A DNA stretch of 23,190 nucleotides from CAZONU01 sp965370045 (GTDB lineage: Bacteria; Planctomycetota; SZUA-567; JAKLDR01): positions 1 through 23,190 of the forward strand of contig CBDUSI010000074.1 in the NCBI GenBank assembly GCA_965370045.1, read 5' to 3'. The translations under genes and the position numbers were made by a program. The notes under the pieces were generated by a model. It saw nothing but the letters and a program-made list of their open reading frames with translations, ran no database searches and was not told the DNA's origin. Shown here piece after piece: positions 21,153-23,190 of this stretch; positions within the stretch are counted from its first letter, which is position 1; each line of letters starts with the position of its first letter.

Positions 21153-22727
21153 CTATCTCGGATACATTTGCAGATAGCGGTAGTAGACCTCCAGCGTCAG
21201 CGCGCCCATCGCGGTGGTGTAGACCCGCCCGGCGATGTGGTCGTACTTGCCCGCCGGATCCCAGGAGCCGCGCTCCGCGCCCTTCGTGCGCTGGCTCTCC
21301 AGCAGAGTCTTCTTCATGACCCGGTTCCAGGCCTTCCACTCCGGGCCGCCCACCTGGAACATGGCCAGCGTACCGTAGTACCAGTAGTAGAAGGTCTTGC
21401 GATTGGCTTTCGCGCCGCCGACCGGGCGGTGCTGGCCCAGGTAATTGGCGCCGCCCCGGATCAGCGCGTGGGTGTTGCGCATGCCCATGAACTGGCGGCA
21501 GAGCATGCCCACCGCGGTCATGGTCGGGTTAACCCCGCGATTGGACTTGTACCCGCAGCGGCCCTGCTTGTCGCTGACCTTGTCCACGAACTGCGCCGCG
21601 CCCTGGAAGCCGGCGCCGTCGACGCGCAGTCCGGCCATCTTGGCGCTCTTCAACTGCATCACGAACCAGCCGGTCACCGAGAGGTCCGCGCCGCTCTTGG
21701 GGTCGTAGCGCCAGCCGGAGTAGGGCTTCTGGTGTTTGTTGACGGAGAAGTCCACGGCCTTCTGCGCCGCGCGGCGGACGGCCCCGCTGCGGGTCATGGC
21801 GTAGGCCTCGGCCAGGGCCAGTCCGCAGATGGCCTGCTGGTAGCCGGCGGACTCGACGTGGCCGCCCTTCCTGGTGAAGAACGCGCCGTTGGTCCCCTGC
21901 TGCTTGACCAGCCAGAGGATCGCCCGGCGGACGTTGTCGCCGTACTTCCGGCTTTTGGGCGTATGCCCGGAGCCCAGGAAGGCCAGCAGCGCCAGGGCGG
22001 TGTCCGCGCGGTCGGTGGTGTGCGCCGGGCGGCTCTTGCTGGTGATGTCGTGCTTGCGGGAGTCCCAGTGCCCGTCGGCCTCCTGGTTGCGGGCCAGCCA
22101 GGCCAGCGCCATCCCGACGGCGTTCTCGGTGTCGGCGCCGCCGCCGCCCTTCCGGGCGAAGAGCGGCTTGCCCTCCCCGCGGATGTAGCCCATGGTCCCG
22201 GAGGCCAGCTGCTGGCCGGCCCCGATGGTCCGGCCGAAGCCCTGCCTGCCCAGCGGAATGTCACTGAGGGGCTCCGCCCGGCCGCGGGGCTGGCTGTCGG
22301 CGATGGTCTGGACGTGCCGGGTGAACTCCTGGGGCTGGACTTTCCTGGCCAGGACGGGCCGTACCGGATGGGGGTCGATGTTCTCGAATATCCTGCGCTG
22401 GTCGGTGAACGCCGGGCGCTTGACGCGATGGTACTTCGCCACGGGTTGGCTGGGCGGCGCCACTTCGATGATGACCTCATCGGTCTGCCGGGGCGCGGGC
22501 ACGGCCACGGCCAGCACCGACACGAGAATCAGCAGCACTCCGTGGACGATGCTGGAGAGCATCCACCAGGGCACCGTGCCGATGCGCTCCTCGAGCTTCT
22601 TGCGCCAGTCCTCGTCCGCATGCTCCAGGGCGTCCTTCAACTCCGGCCGCCGGACCTTGCCCTCGACCGGCCCCATGGTCTGGCGGATTTCCTCGATAGC
22701 CGCGCGCAAATCAGTGGACGTAGCCAT
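21153..22727 (-). CDS. Membrane-anchored prenyltransferase/squalene-cyclase-repeat protein
   Basis: A 524-residue protein from the ATG at 22727, which follows AGGAGGAGAGG; an in-frame ATG 132 bases further upstream lacks a ribosome site. Residues 1-52 are charged and cytoplasmic. A transmembrane helix follows (about 54-78, WWMLSSIVHGVLLILVSVLAVAV), then a Pro-rich linker (79-195). Residues 200-520 form an alpha/alpha-barrel of squalene-hopene-cyclase/prenyltransferase repeats: ALAWLARNQEADGHWD, ALALLAFLGSGHTPKSRKYGDNVRRAILWLVKQQG, ALAEAYAMTRS, and a final repeat with GSWDP and YTTAMGALTLEVYYRYLQMY. The catalytic DxDD of true squalene-hopene cyclases is not seen, so enzymatic cyclisation is doubtful. 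Planctomycetes carry many such proteins of unknown role. The TM-plus-Pro-rich arrangement recalls TonB-type energy transducers, but without a TonB C-terminal domain. It is monocistronic as far as visible. Confidence 0.87.
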   Translation of the reverse strand: MATSTDLRAAIEEIRQTMGPVEGKVRRPELKDALEHADEDWRKKLEERIGTVPWWMLSSIVHGVLLILVSVLAVAVPAPRQTDEVIIEVAPPSQPVAKYHRVKRPAFTDQRRIFENIDPHPVRPVLARKVQPQEFTRHVQTIADSQPRGRAEPLSDIPLGRQGFGRTIGAGQQLASGTMGYIRGEGKPLFARKGGGGADTENAVGMALAWLARNQEADGHWDSRKHDITSKSRPAHTTDRADTALALLAFLGSGHTPKSRKYGDNVRRAILWLVKQQGTNGAFFTRKGGHVESAGYQQAICGLALAEAYAMTRSGAVRRAAQKAVDFSVNKHQKPYSGWRYDPKSGADLSVTGWFVMQLKSAKMAGLRVDGAGFQGAAQFVDKVSDKQGRCGYKSNRGVNPTMTAVGMLCRQFMGMRNTHALIRGGANYLGQHRPVGGAKANRKTFYYWYYGTLAMFQVGGPEWKAWNRVMKKTLLESQRTKGAERGSWDPAGKYDHIAGRVYTTAMGALTLEVYYRYLQMYPR

Positions 22728-22796
22728 GGTCCTCTCCTCCTGACACTCTCCCGAACGGAAGAAAGTAGGCCGGGGTTCACTAAAATGCAGCAGAAA

Positions 22797-22876
22797 GTGC
22801 ACAATGTGGCACCCGGCCATATCGCACCTGATATGGACGGTTATGGCGGAGGGACGCACCGCTCCACTTGGAGCGG
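22797..22876. other. Cluster of inverted repeats upstream of the cyclase-repeat gene
   Basis: Three inverted repeats lie 70-150 bases upstream of the minus-strand start at 22727. They are GTGC(22797-22800)/GCAC(22809-22812), CCATATC(22817-22823)/GATATGG(22830-22836) with a 6-base loop, and CCGCTCC(22859-22865)/GGAGCGG(22870-22876) with a 4-base loop. The two 7-base arms are perfect. Possible roles are operators or leader RNA structure for the cyclase-repeat gene. No convincing -35/-10 pair was found here. Confidence 0.45.
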
Positions 22877-23003
22877 GCCGGCCCGGAGCGGCGAGCGACT
22901 GTAAGCGAGCCGTCGTCAGGGATGGCGACTAAGCCCTGAGTCAAGGATGACGGATATGTTCACGGCGCCCGCCCTGCCTTTCCCGCCCGCTCCCGGCTCC
23001 TGT
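22877..23003. other. Non-coding stretch with a nested hairpin
   Basis: No gene is visible. It contains a direct repeat GCGAGC (22891-22896 and 22905-22910) and a nested inverted repeat: outer CCGTC (22910-22914)/GACGG (22949-22953) and inner TCAGGG (22916-22921)/CCCTGA (22934-22939). The rest is C-rich spacer. With the inverted repeats before it and the tandem repeat after it, this makes up the 342-base gap between the cyclase-repeat gene and the partial gene at the window end. Confidence 0.4.
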
Positions 23004-23069
23004 TCTTCCGTGCTTTAACCCTCGTGGTTCTTGGTGCTTCTTCGTGCTCCTTGGTGCCTTGGTGGTTAA
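23004..23069. repeat. Degenerate 9-10 base tandem repeat bracketed by TTAACC/GGTTAA
   Basis: Consecutive units read CCCTCGTGGT, TCTTGGTGCT, TCTTCGTGCT, CCTTGGTGC and CTTGGTGGT (23019-23066), with a related unit TCTTCCGTGCT at 23004-23014. The main array is flanked by TTAACC (23015-23020) and GGTTAA (23064-23069), an inverted pair. On the minus strand the units read ACCAAGG, ACGAAGA and so on. I recognise this style of 'ACCAAGGCACCAAGG' intergenic filler from other environmental bacterial genomes, but its role is unknown. It directly abuts the stop codon of the partial gene at the window end. Confidence 0.7.
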
Positions 23070-23189
23070 TCAGTTGGGACTCGCGCGTGAGTTCGGGCCC
23101 CAGCCGTCGGACGGTTCGGGATCGCCGGTTTGCCACGTATCTGGAAGCGGTTTCACTCTCAGATCGCGCAGCTCTTCGTCATAGACCGC
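23070..23189 (-). CDS. Unidentified protein, 3' end only
   Basis: The minus strand is open from the window edge to TGA at 23072-23070. It encodes 39 residues, beginning AVYDEELRDLRVKPLPDTW and ending PNSRASPN. The peptide has a plausible protein composition (Asp, Pro and Trp rich, hydrophilic), and the stop falls exactly at the border of the tandem repeat, as expected for a real gene end. The gene continues beyond 23190, so neither start nor family can be judged. Base composition is less GC-rich than in most of the window. Confidence 0.5.
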   Translation of the reverse strand, partial: AVYDEELRDLRVKPLPDTWQTGDPEPSDGWGPNSRASPN

Positions 23190-23190
23190 G

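Noticed and set aside
22737..22844. Sigma-70 or sigma-54 promoter for the cyclase-repeat gene
   Set aside because: No -35/-10 pair matches more than 3-4 bases per box with a 16-18 base spacer, and the GG/GC spacing does not fit the -24/-12 pattern.
22728..22859. Longer start (22859) for the cyclase-repeat gene
   Set aside because: The ATG at 22727 has a strong AGGAGG site; the extra 44 residues show no protein-like conservation pattern and overlie the inverted repeats.
19153..22904. Long antisense frames opposite the multi-CxxC gene (638 codons, minus) and the cyclase-repeat gene (587 codons, plus)
   Set aside because: Compositional mirrors of real genes; no recognisable domains.

Overview
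The window is very GC-rich and gene-dense, and most likely comes from the chromosome of a planctomycete or a close relative. I infer this from gene content rather than a marker gene. It has a fused PurS-PurL, a BatA/DUF58 von Willebrand pair, a membrane-anchored squalene-cyclase-like repeat protein, an excisionase-type helix-turn-helix protein with a C-terminal membrane anchor, and a secreted protein with CXXCXGXG zinc-finger repeats. No rRNA, tRNA, CRISPR array, insertion sequence or phage gene was seen.

Layout. (1) 2-949, plus: the end of a DUF481-type outer-membrane protein and a lower-GC orphan membrane protein. (2) 1029-8058, plus: one operon behind a clear sigma-70 promoter, tyrA - purSL - two single-pass membrane proteins - purQ - rsmI, closed by a hairpin terminator. 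The two inserted proteins carry one and four copies of a domain that looks like the periplasmic domain of ExbD/TolR. (3) 8096-10056, minus: a three-gene unit with its own promoter, encoding a small membrane protein, a helix-turn-helix protein with a C-terminal anchor, and an OmpA-domain lipoprotein. (4) 10145-17425, minus: a six-gene unit, PAS protein - DUF58 - BatA-like VWA protein - tsaB - murJ - dus, behind a near-consensus promoter. Its first gene appears to start at a rare AUC codon. (5) 17530-18498, minus: a D-3-phosphoglycerate-dehydrogenase-like gene. It is divergent from (6) 18702-21030, plus: a three-gene unit of cysteine-rich proteins, namely a small zinc-finger protein, YacG, and a secreted protein with 14 CxxC pairs. 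(7) 21153-22727, minus: the membrane-anchored cyclase-repeat protein. (8) 22728-23069: an intergenic stretch with inverted repeats and a degenerate 9-10 base tandem repeat. (9) 23070-23189: the 3' end of an unidentified minus-strand gene.

How it fits together. Metabolic and RNA-modification housekeeping genes (tyrA, purSL, purQ, rsmI, tsaB, dus, a serA-like gene) are interleaved with envelope proteins (ExbD-like, OmpA-like, MurJ, BatA, DUF58). Many junctions overlap by 4 bases (TTGA, GTGA, ATGA), so translational coupling is common. Five sigma-70-type promoters with 16-17 base spacers can be read directly; four have an intact TTGACA -35 box. The candidates for something undescribed are the tandem ExbD-like proteins inside the purine operon, the 14-pair CXXCXGXG protein whose first finger block splits a small beta domain, the AUC start, and the helix-turn-helix/OmpA module.
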